A stretch of 64,000 nt of DNA from Sphingomonas faeni. GTDB taxonomy: Bacteria; Pseudomonadota; Alphaproteobacteria; Sphingomonadales; Sphingomonadaceae. Position numbers and translations under genes: made by a program. The stretch covers positions 21,277-85,276 of the forward strand of contig NZ_JANBVH010000021.1 in assembly GCF_024273235.1 (NCBI RefSeq). Reading direction: 5' to 3'. Shown piece after piece: positions 19,897 to 30,733 of the stretch; position 1 is the stretch's first letter; each line of letters starts with the position of its first letter. The notes under the pieces are model-generated. The model had not been told where the DNA came from. It worked only from the letters and a program-made list of their open reading frames with translations, and did no database searches.

Positions 19897-20939
19897 GAAC
19901 CCACTCCAACGCGCGTCAGCATGAGATAGCCCGACACGAGGAAAACCCAGAACAGCGAGACGGGGAGGAAGACCTTCCAGCCGAGCCGCATCAGCTGATC
20001 ATAGCGATAGCGCGGCACGGTCGCCTTCACCCAGCTGAACAGGAAGAAGAAGAACAGGATCTTGGCGAAAAGCCAGATGATCCCCGGCACGTAATAAAGC
20101 GGCGCCCAGTCGACCGGGGGCAGCCACCCGCCCCAGAACAGCGTCGCGTTCAGCGCGCACATCAGCAGCACGTTGGCGTACTCGCCGAGCCAGAACAGCG
20201 CGAACGACATCGACGAATATTCGGTCTGGTACCCGGCGACGAGCTCGCTCTCCGCCTCGGTCAGATCGAACGGCGCGCGCTGCGTCTCGGCCAGCGACGA
20301 GATGAAGAACATCACCGCCATCGGGAACATCAGCGGGTTCAGGATGTACCCGTTGACGAACCAGACGTGCGACTTCTGCGCCATCACGATCGCCGACAGG
20401 TTGAAGCTGCCGGTCCACAGCACGACCGAAATCAGGATGAAGCCGATCGCGACTTCATACGACACCATCTGCGCAGCAGCACGAAGCGCCGAGTAGAACG
20501 GGTATTTCGAGTTCGATGCCCAGCCCGACAGGATGATCCCGTAGACGCCGAGCGACGAGGCCGCGAGCACGTAGAGCAAGCCGACGTTGATGTCCGCGAG
20601 CACGACGCCGACCCCGAACGGTACCACCGCCCAGACGATCAGCGCGACCGTGAAGGTGATGATCGGGGCCAGCAGGAACAAAGTCCGGTTGGCGGCTGCG
20701 GGGACAATCGTCTCCTGAAGGAACACCTTCAGGCCGTCGGCGAAGCTCTGTAGCAAGCCGAACGGACCGACGACGTTGGGACCACGCCGCAACGCCATCG
20801 CCGCCCAGATCTTGCGATCGGCATAGATGATCATCGCCACCGCCAGCATCAGCGGGAGTGCGATCACGAGAATGTCGATGATCGTCGCGAGGAAGAACGC
20901 CCAGTCGTAACCGAGCGAGGATTCGAACCAAGAGATCAT
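19893..20939 (-). CDS. nuoH: NADH-quinone oxidoreductase subunit H
   Basis: Membrane subunit of complex I that forms part of the quinone chamber, 348 residues with eight or nine hydrophobic helices. Conserved loops are present: [20 protein letters not shown] after TM1, and [17 protein letters not shown] with the acidic residues of the E-channel. The start overlaps the nuoG stop by four bases (ATGA). Confidence 0.97.
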   Translation of the reverse strand: MISWFESSLGYDWAFFLATIIDILVIALPLMLAVAMIIYADRKIWAAMALRRGPNVVGPFGLLQSFADGLKVFLQETIVPAAANRTLFLLAPIITFTVALIVWAVVPFGVGVVLADINVGLLYVLAASSLGVYGIILSGWASNSKYPFYSALRAAAQMVSYEVAIGFILISVVLWTGSFNLSAIVMAQKSHVWFVNGYILNPLMFPMAVMFFISSLAETQRAPFDLTEAESELVAGYQTEYSSMSFALFWLGEYANVLLMCALNATLFWGGWLPPVDWAPLYYVPGIIWLFAKILFFFFLFSWVKATVPRYRYDQLMRLGWKVFLPVSLFWVFLVSGYLMLTRVGVGS

Positions 20940-22929
20940 TCGGCTGCCTCCGCGTAATCTTCCCCGTGGAGAAGTTCGGCCGAGCAGCGCTGCATCGTCG
21001 GCGACGCGCGACAGATCGCATTGGTCAGGTAGAAGTCCTTGATCGGATAGCCGGCGAGGACGCCCTGCCCTTCGCCGCTAAGCGAAGGCGGGTTCCACTC
21101 GAACGTCGCGAGCGCCTGGTGACGCAGCGCAGGCACGGCGGCATACATTTCCTCGCGGAGGCCCTCGAAGCTGTCGAACGGCAGCGTGTGGCCGAGCGTA
21201 TCGGACAGCGCGCGGAAGATCGACCAGTCGTCGCGCGCGTCGCCCGGTGCGAACACCGCACGCTCGCCGCGCTGGACGCGACCTTCGAGATTGACCCACG
21301 TGCCCGACTTCTCGGCATAGGTGACACCCGGCAGGATGACGTCGGCAGCAGCAGCCCCCTTGTCGCCGTGATGGCCCACGAACACCTTGAACCCTGAGAA
21401 CTGGCTGAAATCGACCTCGTCCGCGCCGAGGAAGAAGCCGAGCTTCGCCCCCATCACGTCGGCGATGCCGCCCTTCTGCGCGTAGCCGAGCATCAGCCCG
21501 CCCATCCGCGAGGCCGCCATGTGGACGACGTTGAAGCCGTTCCAGCCGTCCTTCACGAGACCGAGCGTATCGACCAGCTTCAGCGCAGCGCCGTGGCCGC
21601 CCTTCAGCGCGCCGCCACCAACGATCACCATCGGACGCTCAGCCTTGGCGAATGCCTCGGTCACCGCCTCAGGCAGCTTGCCGAGCAGCGCCAGATCGTC
21701 GCCGAGCCACTCGACCTTGTACGTCAGGTCCGTCTCCGGCCCGATCGCGAAGACCTTCGCGCCCTTCTTGATGGCTTTCCGCACCCGCGTGTTCACCAGC
21801 GGCGCTTCCCAGCGCAGGTTGGTGCCCACCAGCAGGATCGCGTCCGCACGCTCGGTGCCGGCGATCGTCGTGTTGAAATTGACCGCGGCGATGCTCGTCG
21901 CGTCATAGTCCATGCCGGTCTGACGACCTTCGAGCAAAGTCGAACCCATCTTCGCGAGCAGCGCCTTGGCAGCGTACATCGTCTCGCAATCGACCAGATC
22001 GCCAGCGACAGCGGCAACGCTCGACCCGGCGTTGACTGCCTTGATCGCCGCAAACGCTTCATCCCACGTCGCCGGCTGGAGCTTGCCGTTCACGCGGACA
22101 TAAGGCTTGTCGAGACGACGACGCACGAGACCGTCGATCGCGTGGCGCGTCTTGTCGGTCGCCCACTCCTCGTTCACGTCCTCGTTGATCCGCGGCACAC
22201 AGCGCAGCACCTGGCGACCACGGCTGTCGAGCCGGATGTTGGTGCCGACCGCGTCCATCACGTCGATCGTCAGCGTCTTGCGCAATTCCCAAGGACGCGC
22301 CTCGAACGCATAGGGCTTCGACGTCAGCGCACCGACCGGGCACAGGTCGACGACGTTGCCCGACAGCTCGCTCTTGACCGCGTTCTCGAGATACGAGGTG
22401 ATCTGCATGTCCTCGCCGCGGAAGATCGCACCGATCTCCTCGACGCCGGACACTTCCTCGGCGAACCGGATGCAGCGCGTGCACTGGATGCAGCGGGTCA
22501 TGACCGTCTTGACGATCGGACCCATATACTTCTCGGTGACCGCGCGCTTGTTCTCGTCGTAGCGCGAATGGCCGCGACCGTACGCGACCGACTGGTCCTG
22601 AAGATCGCACTCGCCGCCCTGATCGCAGATCGGGCAATCGAGCGGATGGTTGATCAGCAGGAATTCCATGATGCCCTCGCGGGCATTCTTCACCATCGGC
22701 GAGTTGGTGAAGATCTCCTGCTTGTCCGCCGCCGGCAGCGCGCACGACGCCTGCGGCTTGGGCGGACCAGGCTTCACCTCGACCAGGCACATCCGGCAGT
22801 TGCCGGCGATGCTGAGGCGCTCATGATAACAGAAACGCGGGATCTCCTTGCCGGCAAGCTCGCACGCCTGCAGCACGGTGGCGCCCTGCGGCACCTCGAT
22901 CTCTACGCCATCGACTTTGACTAAGGGCA

Positions 22930-22930
<1 letters not shown>
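20936..22930 (-). CDS. nuoG: NADH-quinone oxidoreductase subunit G
   Basis: Largest peripheral subunit of complex I, 664 residues from the ATG at 22930, which shares one base with the nuoF stop. The N-terminal ferredoxin-like domain binds a 2Fe-2S cluster ([16 protein letters not shown]). It is followed by the His/Cys 4Fe-4S site ([18 protein letters not shown]) and [10 protein letters not shown] for the next cluster. The remaining 450 residues form the molybdopterin-oxidoreductase-like domain without cofactor. The extra cluster N7 Cys set is not obvious. An open frame extends 5' of the ATG but overlaps nuoF and is not protein-like. Confidence 0.96.
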
Positions 22931-24230
<1,300 letters not shown>

Positions 24231-24231
<1 letters not shown>

Positions 24232-24458
24232 TACTGTCCCTCGACCAGATCGAGCCGACGCTCGATACGTTCAACCCGGTTGCTAAGCCGGTCTAGGCGA
24301 TGATTGATGCCCGCCGTGGACATAACCAGCGTCGCCAGATGTTCTTCAGTCGCTGTCATGCGCAGGCGGAGATCGGATACGTCCGCCTTCACCTCCGACA
24401 TGTCCGACTGAATCCGCTTCAGGATCTCAAGCATGACGCTTTCGTTCTCGACCGTCAT
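24231..24458 (-). CDS. small coiled-coil protein encoded inside the nuo operon
   Basis: A 75-residue protein between nuoE and nuoF. The ATG at 24458 overlaps the nuoE stop by four bases (ATGA) and its TAA shares a base with the nuoF ATG, so it is tightly coupled to both. An alternative ATG lies two codons upstream. The sequence is a near-continuous heptad pattern ([20 protein letters not shown] and later [20 protein letters not shown]) with no Cys, so it should form a helical oligomer and cannot bind a cluster. It is not a known core or accessory complex I subunit that I recognise. It could be an assembly or membrane-tether factor, or simply a hitch-hiking gene. Confidence 0.75.
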
Positions 24459-25123
24459 GCCCACTCCCCACGGTAATCGTGGTTCGCGTCGACCATCGCC
24501 TTCAGCGAGGTCGGGCCGCCCTCGGGGCAGCTCGCTCGGCGACCGAACTGCGGCCCCGGCGTTGGCGTGCCGCCATTGGCCAGCGCTTCGAGGATCTCGG
24601 TCGTCTTGTCGTAATCGAGGTCTTCGAAGTTATCGTCGTTGATCTGCACCATCGGCGCGTTCGCACACGTGCCCAGGCACTCGACCTCGGTCAGCGTGAA
24701 CATGCCGTCCGGCGTCGTGCCGCCCTTGACCAGACCGCGGTTCTTGCAGGCGGCCAGAACGTCGTCCGACCCGCGCAGCATGCACGGCGTCGTACCGCAG
24801 ACCTGAACGTGGAAACGACCGACCGGCGCCAAATTGAACATCGTGTAGAAGGTCACGACCTCGTACACGCGCATGTAAGGCACGCCGATCTGGCGCGCGA
24901 CGAATTCGATCACCGGCACCGGCAACCAGCCCTGGGTCTGCGTTTCCGCACCGACCTGGCGTTGCGCAAGATCCAGCAACGGAATCGACGCGGACTGCTC
25001 GCGACCCTTGGGATAGCGCCCGAGGATCTCGTTCGCCTTCACCTGGTTCTCGTCCGTCCACGCGAACGAACCCCAGCGTGCGCGGGTCTCGGCCTCGTCG
25101 GGAATTTTCGGAGCTTCAGCCAT
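24455..25123 (-). CDS. nuoE: NADH-quinone oxidoreductase subunit E
   Basis: Thioredoxin-fold subunit of complex I carrying 2Fe-2S cluster N1a, 222 residues. The four ligands are visible: Cys in VQVCGTTPC (two Cys, five apart) and in ECLGTCANAP (two Cys, four apart). The C-terminus has about 40 residues beyond the fold. The start shares one base with the nuoD stop. Confidence 0.96.
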   Translation of the reverse strand: MAEAPKIPDEAETRARWGSFAWTDENQVKANEILGRYPKGREQSASIPLLDLAQRQVGAETQTQGWLPVPVIEFVARQIGVPYMRVYEVVTFYTMFNLAPVGRFHVQVCGTTPCMLRGSDDVLAACKNRGLVKGGTTPDGMFTLTEVECLGTCANAPMVQINDDNFEDLDYDKTTEILEALANGGTPTPGPQFGRRASCPEGGPTSLKAMVDANHDYRGEWA

Positions 25124-26358
25124 CAGCGGTCACATTCACCAAAAACGATATCCATCGCGCCGAGGATCGCGGTCGTATCCGCCAGCATGTGGCCCTTCGC
25201 CATGAAGTCCATGGCTTGCAGATGCGAGAACGCGGTCGGGCGGATCTTGCAGCGATACGGCTTGTTCGAGCCGTCGGCGACCAGATACACGCCGAACTCG
25301 CCCTTCGGGCTTTCGGTCGCGACATAGACGTCGCCGGCGGGGACGTGGAAGCCCTCGGTGTAAAGCTTGAAGTGATGGATCAGCGCTTCCATCGACTGCT
25401 TCATCTCAGCCCGCTTGGGCGGCACCACCTTGCGGTCGAGCGACGCGATCGGCCCCTCGGGCATCTCGCGCAGGCACTGCTTCATGATCCGCGCCGACTG
25501 ACGCACTTCCTCGACGCGCACCATGAACCGGTCATAGCAATCGCCGCGCGTGCCGACCGGCACGTCGAAGTCCATCTTCGCATACACGTCATAAGGCTGC
25601 GACTTGCGCAGATCCCAGGCGATGCCCGAGCCGCGGATCATCGGGCCCGAAAAGCCCCATTTGATCGCGTCGTCGCGGCTGACCACGGCGATGTCGACGT
25701 TGCGCTGCTTGAAGATGCGGTTGTCCGCAACGAGCGAGATCGCATCCTCGAACAGCCGCGGCAGCCGCGTGTCGAGCCAGTCGCCGATGTCGGCGAGCAG
25801 CTTCAACGGTGCATCCTGATGCACGCCGCCCGGGCGGAAATAGTTCGAATGCATGCGCGCGCCGGAGACGCGCTCGAAGAAGTTCATGCAGTCTTCGCGG
25901 ATTTCGAACAGCCACAGGTTCGGCGTCATCGCGCCGACGTCCATGACGTGCGACCCGAGATTGAGCATGTGATTCGAGATGCGCGTCAACTCGGCGAAGA
26001 ACACCCGCAAATACTGCGCACGCTCGGGCACTTCGAGGTCGAGCAGCTTCTCGACTGCCAGCACCCAGCTATGCTCCATGCAGAGCGGCGAGCAGTAATC
26101 TAGCCGATCGAAATAGGGCAGCGCCTGCGTGTAGGTCTTGTACTCGATCAGCTTCTCGGTGCCGCGGTGGAGCAGGCCGACATGCGGATCGACGCGCTCG
26201 ACGATCTCGCCGTCGAGCTCCATGACCAGACGCAACACGCCGTGCGCAGCCGGATGCTGCGGACCGAAGTTGATCGTGTAGTTCTGGATCGTGAGATCGC
26301 CGGTCGTCGGATCGGACGCGTCGGCTTCACCCAGAAGCTCCTCTACGTACAGACTCAC
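25123..26358 (-). CDS. nuoD: NADH-quinone oxidoreductase subunit D
   Basis: 49-kDa-type subunit of complex I, 411 residues, forming the quinone-reduction site together with Nuo[15 protein letters not shown] carries the quinone-pocket His, and the family motif [11 protein letters not shown] and the C-terminal [20 protein letters not shown] are intact. The GTG at 26358 is chosen because it overlaps the nuoC stop by four bases (GTGA) and is preceded by GGTGGAGGAC. The frame is open upstream but overlaps the nuoC tail. Confidence 0.95.
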   Translation of the reverse strand: MSLYVEELLGEADASDPTTGDLTIQNYTINFGPQHPAAHGVLRLVMELDGEIVERVDPHVGLLHRGTEKLIEYKTYTQALPYFDRLDYCSPLCMEHSWVLAVEKLLDLEVPERAQYLRVFFAELTRISNHMLNLGSHVMDVGAMTPNLWLFEIREDCMNFFERVSGARMHSNYFRPGGVHQDAPLKLLADIGDWLDTRLPRLFEDAISLVADNRIFKQRNVDIAVVSRDDAIKWGFSGPMIRGSGIAWDLRKSQPYDVYAKMDFDVPVGTRGDCYDRFMVRVEEVRQSARIMKQCLREMPEGPIASLDRKVVPPKRAEMKQSMEALIHHFKLYTEGFHVPAGDVYVATESPKGEFGVYLVADGSNKPYRCKIRPTAFSHLQAMDFMAKGHMLADTTAILGAMDIVFGECDR

Positions 26359-27179
26359 TGGTTCTGTCCTCCACCCTTGGTCGGGACCACGTCGGGGTTG
26401 GCCGGCTTCGGGGTCGCGTCGGACTCCGACTTGCCGGCGCCCGTCTGCGCGGTCGACTCGGTGCTCTTTGGCTCGCTCGGCGCCTGGGTCGGCGACTGCG
26501 CGGCATCCGCCTTCACGATCGTGCCGGCCTTGAGCGGCGTCGGCGCGCCCTTGGCCTCGGGCAATGCGCCCTTCTCGTCGCCGGGGAGCACGTAGTTCGC
26601 ACCCTCCCACGGGCTCATGAAGTCGAACGTGCGGAAATCCTGCGCCAACTGCACGGGCTCGTACACGACGCGCTTCGACTCTTCCGAATAGCGCAGCTCG
26701 ACATACCCGGTCAGCGGGAAGTCTTTCCGCTGCGGATGACCGCGGAAACCGTAGTCGGTCAGGATGCGCCGCAGGTCCGGATTGCCGCTGAACAGCACCC
26801 CGTACATGTCGTACACCTCACGCTCGAGCCAGCCCGCGACCGGCCAGATGTCCGTCACCGACGGCACCGGCTTTTCCTCGTCGGTTGCGACATGCACGCG
26901 CAAGCGGTGGTTCCGCGTCAGCGATAGCATGCAATAGACGACTTCGAACCGCTCAGGCCGATCCGGATAGTCGACGCCGGCGATCTCCATGAGCTGCTGG
27001 TAGGCAAGCCCCGGCGTGTCGCGCAGCGCGATCATCGCGTCGTACAGGTCTTCGCGACGAACGTGCAGCGCGACTTCGCCGACATGGTCGACCGCGTCGA
27101 GCAGCATGCCGCCGAGCGCCGCACGGGCGCTGTCGATCACGCCGTCGTTGGACGTGTATGCTGGTGCAGGAGCCCTCAA
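26355..27179 (-). CDS. nuoC: NADH-quinone oxidoreductase subunit C, with a low-complexity C-terminal tail
   Basis: 30-kDa-type subunit of complex I, 274 residues. The core (residues 1 to about 205) has the signature [20 protein letters not shown] followed by [18 protein letters not shown]. After [17 protein letters not shown] the protein continues for about 70 residues in an Ala/Pro/Ser/Thr/Lys-rich, probably disordered tail ending in KGGGQNQ. NuoC of most bacteria ends near 200 residues when not fused to NuoD. The start overlaps the nuoB stop by four bases. Confidence 0.95.
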   Translation of the reverse strand: MRAPAPAYTSNDGVIDSARAALGGMLLDAVDHVGEVALHVRREDLYDAMIALRDTPGLAYQQLMEIAGVDYPDRPERFEVVYCMLSLTRNHRLRVHVATDEEKPVPSVTDIWPVAGWLEREVYDMYGVLFSGNPDLRRILTDYGFRGHPQRKDFPLTGYVELRYSEESKRVVYEPVQLAQDFRTFDFMSPWEGANYVLPGDEKGALPEAKGAPTPLKAGTIVKADAAQSPTQAPSEPKSTESTAQTGAGKSESDATPKPANPDVVPTKGGGQNQ

Positions 27180-27724
27180 CGCTCGATGCTCCCGGACCGC
27201 CGGATCTTCCGCTGCAACTGCATGATGCCGTACAGCAGCGCCTCAGCCGTCGGCGGGCACCCGGGAACGTAGATGTCCACCGGCACGATCCGATCGCAGC
27301 CGCGCACGACGCTGTAGCTGTAATGATAATAACCGCCGCCGTTCGCGCACGATCCCATCGAGATCACGTACTTGGGCTCCGACATCTGGTCGTAGACCTT
27401 GCGCAGCGCAGGGGCCATCTTGTTGCACAGCGTGCCGGCGACGATCATCACGTCCGACTGGCGCGGCGACGCGCGCGGTGCGGCGCCGAAGCGCTCCAGA
27501 TCGTAGCGCGGCATGTTGACGTGGATCATCTCGACCGCGCAGCAGGCGAGCCCGAACGTCATCCACCACAGCGAGCCGGTGCGGGCCCACTGGAACAACT
27601 CCTCGGTCGACGTGACGAGGAAACCCTTGTCCGTCAGCTCACCGTTCAAACCGTCGAAAAAGCCCTGATCGGGTGGCACCAGCGAGCTGGAGGCACCGAG
27701 TGCGGGCTGAAGCTCTACTCCCAA
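27176..27724 (-). CDS. nuoB: NADH-quinone oxidoreductase subunit B
   Basis: Subunit holding 4Fe-4S cluster N2, the last cluster before quinone; 182 residues from a proposed TTG start. Cluster ligands are seen in GLACCAVEM (adjacent Cys pair), in [12 protein letters not shown] and in [12 protein letters not shown]. The TTG at 27724 is preferred because GAAGGGAG sits 7 bases upstream and the overlap with nuoA is short. An in-frame ATG at 27745 would add seven residues and extend the overlap to 31 bases. Confidence 0.93.
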   Translation of the reverse strand: MGVELQPALGASSSLVPPDQGFFDGLNGELTDKGFLVTSTEELFQWARTGSLWWMTFGLACCAVEMIHVNMPRYDLERFGAAPRASPRQSDVMIVAGTLCNKMAPALRKVYDQMSEPKYVISMGSCANGGGYYHYSYSVVRGCDRIVPVDIYVPGCPPTAEALLYGIMQLQRKIRRSGSIER

Positions 27725-28089
27725 TCGAGTGCTCCCTTCTTCCATGCGTAGACGAGGCCAAGGGCCAATTCGCCGATAAAGATCATCATCGAAATCCACG
27801 CGGTCCAGCCGAGCGTGAAGACCGAGACGGCCCAGGGATACAGGAACGCGGCCTCGAGATCGAAGATGATGAAGAGGATGGCGATCAGGTAGAAGCGTAC
27901 GTCGAACTGGCTGCGCGGATCCTCGAATGCGGGAAAGCCGCACTCATATTCGCTGAGCTTCTCGGGCGTAGGCTTGTGCGATCCGGTGAGGCGCGAGACG
28001 GCCATCGGCAGGAACACGAACGTGCTCGACAATGCGATGGCGATCCCGAGGAACAGGAGGATCGGAAGATAGTGCGACAGGTCGACCAA
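27715..28089 (-). CDS. nuoA: NADH-quinone oxidoreductase subunit A
   Basis: First gene of the complex I operon, a 124-residue membrane subunit with three hydrophobic helices. The conserved loop [20 protein letters not shown] is intact, including the Cys used to monitor the active/deactive transition in mitochondria, and [12 protein letters not shown] carries the E-channel acidic pair. The start codon is TTG with GAGAAG about 6 bases upstream. About 400 bases without a gene precede it and contain a possible Fur site and two palindromic repeats. Confidence 0.95.
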   Translation of the reverse strand: MVDLSHYLPILLFLGIAIALSSTFVFLPMAVSRLTGSHKPTPEKLSEYECGFPAFEDPRSQFDVRFYLIAILFIIFDLEAAFLYPWAVSVFTLGWTAWISMMIFIGELALGLVYAWKKGALDWE

Positions 28090-28164
28090 ATTGCTTCTCG
28101 CAAGTGCGAACGGAACGGGGCCGCTTTAGGCTGAAGGGGGGTTCGGGGCAAGGCTCGGGGGGTG

Positions 28165-28179
28165 TGAGAATCACTCGCA
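28165..28179 (-). promoter_or_regulatory. candidate Fur box upstream of nuoA
   Basis: On the minus strand the site reads TGCGAGTGATTCTCA. Against the 7-1-7 Fur consensus TGATAATnATTATCA it agrees at about 10 of 14 positions and keeps dyad symmetry at five of seven pairs. It lies about 76-90 bases before the nuoA start, where a promoter would be expected. Complex I holds eight or nine iron-sulfur clusters, so iron control would make sense, but this is a pattern match by eye only. Confidence 0.35.
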
Positions 28180-28246
28180 ACAGGAGTGCGGCGCTGGGAT
28201 AAGAGCATGGCGGTAACTTGGGTCACCGCCCAGTGCCACACGCTTT

Positions 28247-28341
28247 CGTCATTCCCGCAGAGGCGGGATCCCAGACCCCCGATCGTTAGCGATCATGTGC
28301 CAGTCGATGCCGTCTGGATCCCCGCCTTCGCGGGGATGACG
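28247..28341. repeat. type A palindromic repeat, variant 1
   Basis: Arms CGTCATTCCCGCAGAGGCGG and CCCCGCCTTCGCGGGGATGA pair in opposite orientation around about 50 bases of unrelated spacer. With the following element it fills most of the 407-base gap (28090-28496) between nuoA and the suhB-type gene. Apart from these repeats and the Fur-like site I see no gene in that gap. Confidence 0.8.
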
Positions 28342-28399
28342 ATATGGCAACCGCATACCAATCCGTCGCAAACGCACACCGATACCCCTGCCCTACACC

Positions 28400-28484
28400 C
28401 GTCACCCCAGCGAAAGCTGGGGTATCAACATTGGCGAGCGGGGCGGCCACCACACGGATACCCCAGCTTTCGCTGGGGTGACGG
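28400..28484. repeat. type A palindromic repeat, canonical
   Basis: CGTCACCCCAGCGAAAGCTG opens and CAGCTTTCGCTGGGGTGACG closes an 85-base element, a near-perfect long inverted repeat in which each arm also forms its own hairpin. It ends 12 bases past the stop codon of the suhB-type gene and may serve as a transcription barrier. Confidence 0.85.
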
Positions 28485-28496
28485 ACGTAGTGAAGC

Positions 28497-29309
28497 TTAC
28501 CGAAGCGCGCCAGCTACCAGCTTGTGCAGCCGCGAGTGCAGCGCGTCGTTCGCGGCGAGGAACTCGTTGCGCTCCATCGCGCGGTCGCCGCCGCGGAAGT
28601 CGGTGACGAAGCCGCCGGCTTCCTTCACCAGCAGCATGCCCGCTGCGACATCCCATGGCTTCAGGTTCGATTCCCAGAACCCGTCGAACCGACCGGCCGC
28701 GAGCCAGGCCAGATCGAGCGCAGCAGCACCGAGACGACGGATACCCGCGACCTCAGGGGCGACCGCCCCGAAAATCCGGCTCCACTGCGCGAAGTCGCCA
28801 TGGCCGAGGAACGGGATCCCCGTCGCGATCAGCGATTCGGACAGATCGCGCCGCGACGACACGCGCAGACGCTGGTCGGTGAGCCAGGCGCCCCGGCCCT
28901 TCTCGGCCCAGAAGCTCTCGTCGGTCAGTGGCTGGTACACCAGCGCGGTGGTGACCTCACGCTTGCCGTTCGGCATCGGCTCCTCGACCGCGATCGAGAT
29001 GCAGAAATGCGGGATGCCGTGGAGAAAGTTCGACGTGCCATCGAGCGGATCGACGATGAAGCGCGGCTTATTCGGGTCGCCCTCGACCTCGCCGCGCTCC
29101 TCCATGAGCATGCCCCAGTCGGGACGGGCGTGGCTGAGTTCTTCGAAGATCGTCTGCTCGGCGCGCTGATCGGCCTGGCTGACGAAGTCGGCCGGACCCT
29201 TGCGGCTCACCTGGAGCTGCTGGACCTCGTTGAAGTCGCGACGCAGGCGCGGCGCGGCCTTGCGGGCGGCGCGCTCGATGACGGTCATGATGCCGGAATG
29301 GCTGGGCAT
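28497..29309 (-). CDS. suhB: inositol monophosphatase family protein (SuhB-like)
   Basis: Mg2+-dependent, Li+-sensitive phosphatase of the FIG superfamily, 270 residues. Metal and catalytic motifs are intact: Glu in LMEERGEVEGDP, DPLDGTSNFLHGIPHF, and the C-terminal WDVAAGMLLVKEAGG. In bacteria this family hydrolyses inositol-1-phosphate and SuhB also acts in ribosomal RNA transcription complexes, so the physiological role is open. The first ATG has GGGAG upstream; an ATG seven codons later is a weaker alternative. It is separated from efp by a repeat-filled gap. Confidence 0.9.
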   Translation of the reverse strand: MPSHSGIMTVIERAARKAAPRLRRDFNEVQQLQVSRKGPADFVSQADQRAEQTIFEELSHARPDWGMLMEERGEVEGDPNKPRFIVDPLDGTSNFLHGIPHFCISIAVEEPMPNGKREVTTALVYQPLTDESFWAEKGRGAWLTDQRLRVSSRRDLSESLIATGIPFLGHGDFAQWSRIFGAVAPEVAGIRRLGAAALDLAWLAAGRFDGFWESNLKPWDVAAGMLLVKEAGGFVTDFRGGDRAMERNEFLAANDALHSRLHKLVAGALR

Positions 29310-29323
29310 GGTATTCTATCTCC

Positions 29324-29464
29324 CCCCTCCCGCATGCGGGAGGGGCCGGGGGTGGGCTCGCGCTATCAGCGTCGCGCGGCATCGAAATAGTTCGCGCCAA
29401 AGTCGTTGCGCGACGTGGAGGGCGGGCGCCCACCCCCCGACCCCCTCCCGCTTGCGGGAGGGGG
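29324..29464. repeat. paired GC hairpin repeat, type C
   Basis: Two hairpins, CCCCTCCCGCATGCGGGAGG (29324-29345) and the CCCCCTCCCGCTTGCGGGAG arm pair (29441-29464), are joined by inverted segments GGGGGTGGGC and CGCCCACCCC. The whole 141-base unit can fold back on itself. It fills the gap between efp and the suhB-type gene. Confidence 0.8.
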
Positions 29465-29472
29465 AGCAGTCT

Positions 29473-30036
29473 TTAGTCCGCGCGACGCACGTAGGTCTGC
29501 TCGTACACATCGACGACGATCCGCGTGCCGGCGCCGATATGCGGCGGCACCATCACGCGCACGCCGTTCTCAAGCACCGCGGGCTTGTACGACGACGACG
29601 CGGTCTGGCCCTTCACGACGGCATCCGCCTCGACGATCAGCGCCTCGATCGTGTCGGGCAGCTGGACCGAGATCGGCCGCTCTTCCCAGAGCTCCATCAC
29701 CACGTCCATGCCGTCCTGCAGGAACGCCGCGGCGTCGCCCAGGATGTCGGCATCGAGCGAAATCTGCTCGTAGTTCACCTTGTCCATGAAGGTGAGCATG
29801 TCGCCTTCGCGGAACAGGAACTGGAAGTCGACGGTGTCGAGCCGGACCTTCTCGACGCTCTCGGCGGAGCGGAAGCGGATGTTGTTCTTGCGGCCGTCGA
29901 TCAGGTTCTTGAGTTCGACCTGCATATAGGCGCCGCCCTTGCCGGGCTGGGTGTGCTGAATCTTGACGGCGCGCCAGATGCCGCCCTCATATTCAAGAAT
30001 GTTGCCGGGACGAATCTCGACCGCGTTGATCTTCAT
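29473..30036 (-). CDS. efp: elongation factor P
   Basis: Translation factor that relieves ribosome stalling at consecutive prolines, 187 residues in the three-domain EF-P layout. The loop that carries the modified residue is [10 protein letters not shown], with Lys at position 33, so modification by EpmA-type lysylation is possible; no epm gene is in the window. The start ATG fits the conserved [12 protein letters not shown] opening. The next upstream gene, an M23 peptidase, lies on the same strand 87 bases away. Confidence 0.97.
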   Translation of the reverse strand: MKINAVEIRPGNILEYEGGIWRAVKIQHTQPGKGGAYMQVELKNLIDGRKNNIRFRSAESVEKVRLDTVDFQFLFREGDMLTFMDKVNYEQISLDADILGDAAAFLQDGMDVVMELWEERPISVQLPDTIEALIVEADAVVKGQTASSSYKPAVLENGVRVMVPPHIGAGTRIVVDVYEQTYVRRAD

Positions 30037-30123
30037 GACCGATTCCTGCTGGAAAGAGCTAGGGGCCGTCCGCGAAGCATGGCCCTAAAGGCGTGGCTCT
30101 GCGGAAACCCGAAGCGGCGGGCT

Positions 30124-30729
30124 TTAGCGGGGCGACCCGGTTCCGGCAAGCATCGGGTACGGGTTCACGTTCTCGCCCTCATACCAGCGCTGACCCGGCT
30201 GCATCCGCGTCAGCCCGAAATGCAGGTGATAATTGCCAGCCCCGGCGTCGCCGGTATCGCCGACATAGCCGAGCAGATCGCCGGTCTTGACCGCCATGCC
30301 CTCCCGCACCCCGGCCGCGTATCCGGCGAGATGCGCGTAATAATAGGTCCAGCGTCGGTCGGGCGAGCGAACGTACAGCGTGACGCCGCCGAGCCCGCTC
30401 TGGAACAGCTTCTCGATCCGCCCCGGCGCGGCTGCGACCACCGGGGTGCCACCCGGCGCCATGATGTCCGTCCCGTGATGGCCGCGCAGCCCACCGCCAC
30501 GCGCATCGTTCCAGCTGTCCGCAATCGCCTTGCGCGGAACGCCGGCCACCGGGACGACGAGCGCGCCCGGCGTCACGGGTGCAGCAACGACCTCGGCAGG
30601 AGGCGCGGGCTTGCGCCAGGGTATCCGCCGCTCGATGCCACCACCGCTACCGCCGAACGACAGCATCGACGCGAACCCGCCGGCGACGACCACGATCAGC
30701 CCGAGAATGATCCAGAACGTCCGCGTCAT
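30124..30729 (-). CDS. M23 family metallopeptidase, membrane-anchored
   Basis: A 201-residue protein with an N-terminal hydrophobic anchor or signal segment (residues 5-22) and a LytM/M23 domain. The zinc-site residues are visible in GLRGHHGTDIMAPGGTPV (His and Asp of HxxxD) and in YHLHFGL (HxH). This family cleaves peptidoglycan cross-links in the periplasm or activates amidases. It is four bases downstream of an L,D-transpeptidase gene, so two cell-wall enzymes are probably cotranscribed. Confidence 0.9.
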   Translation of the reverse strand: MTRTFWIILGLIVVVAGGFASMLSFGGSGGGIERRIPWRKPAPPAEVVAAPVTPGALVVPVAGVPRKAIADSWNDARGGGLRGHHGTDIMAPGGTPVVAAAPGRIEKLFQSGLGGVTLYVRSPDRRWTYYYAHLAGYAAGVREGMAVKTGDLLGYVGDTGDAGAGNYHLHFGLTRMQPGQRWYEGENVNPYPMLAGTGSPR

Positions 30730-30733
30730 CGCC

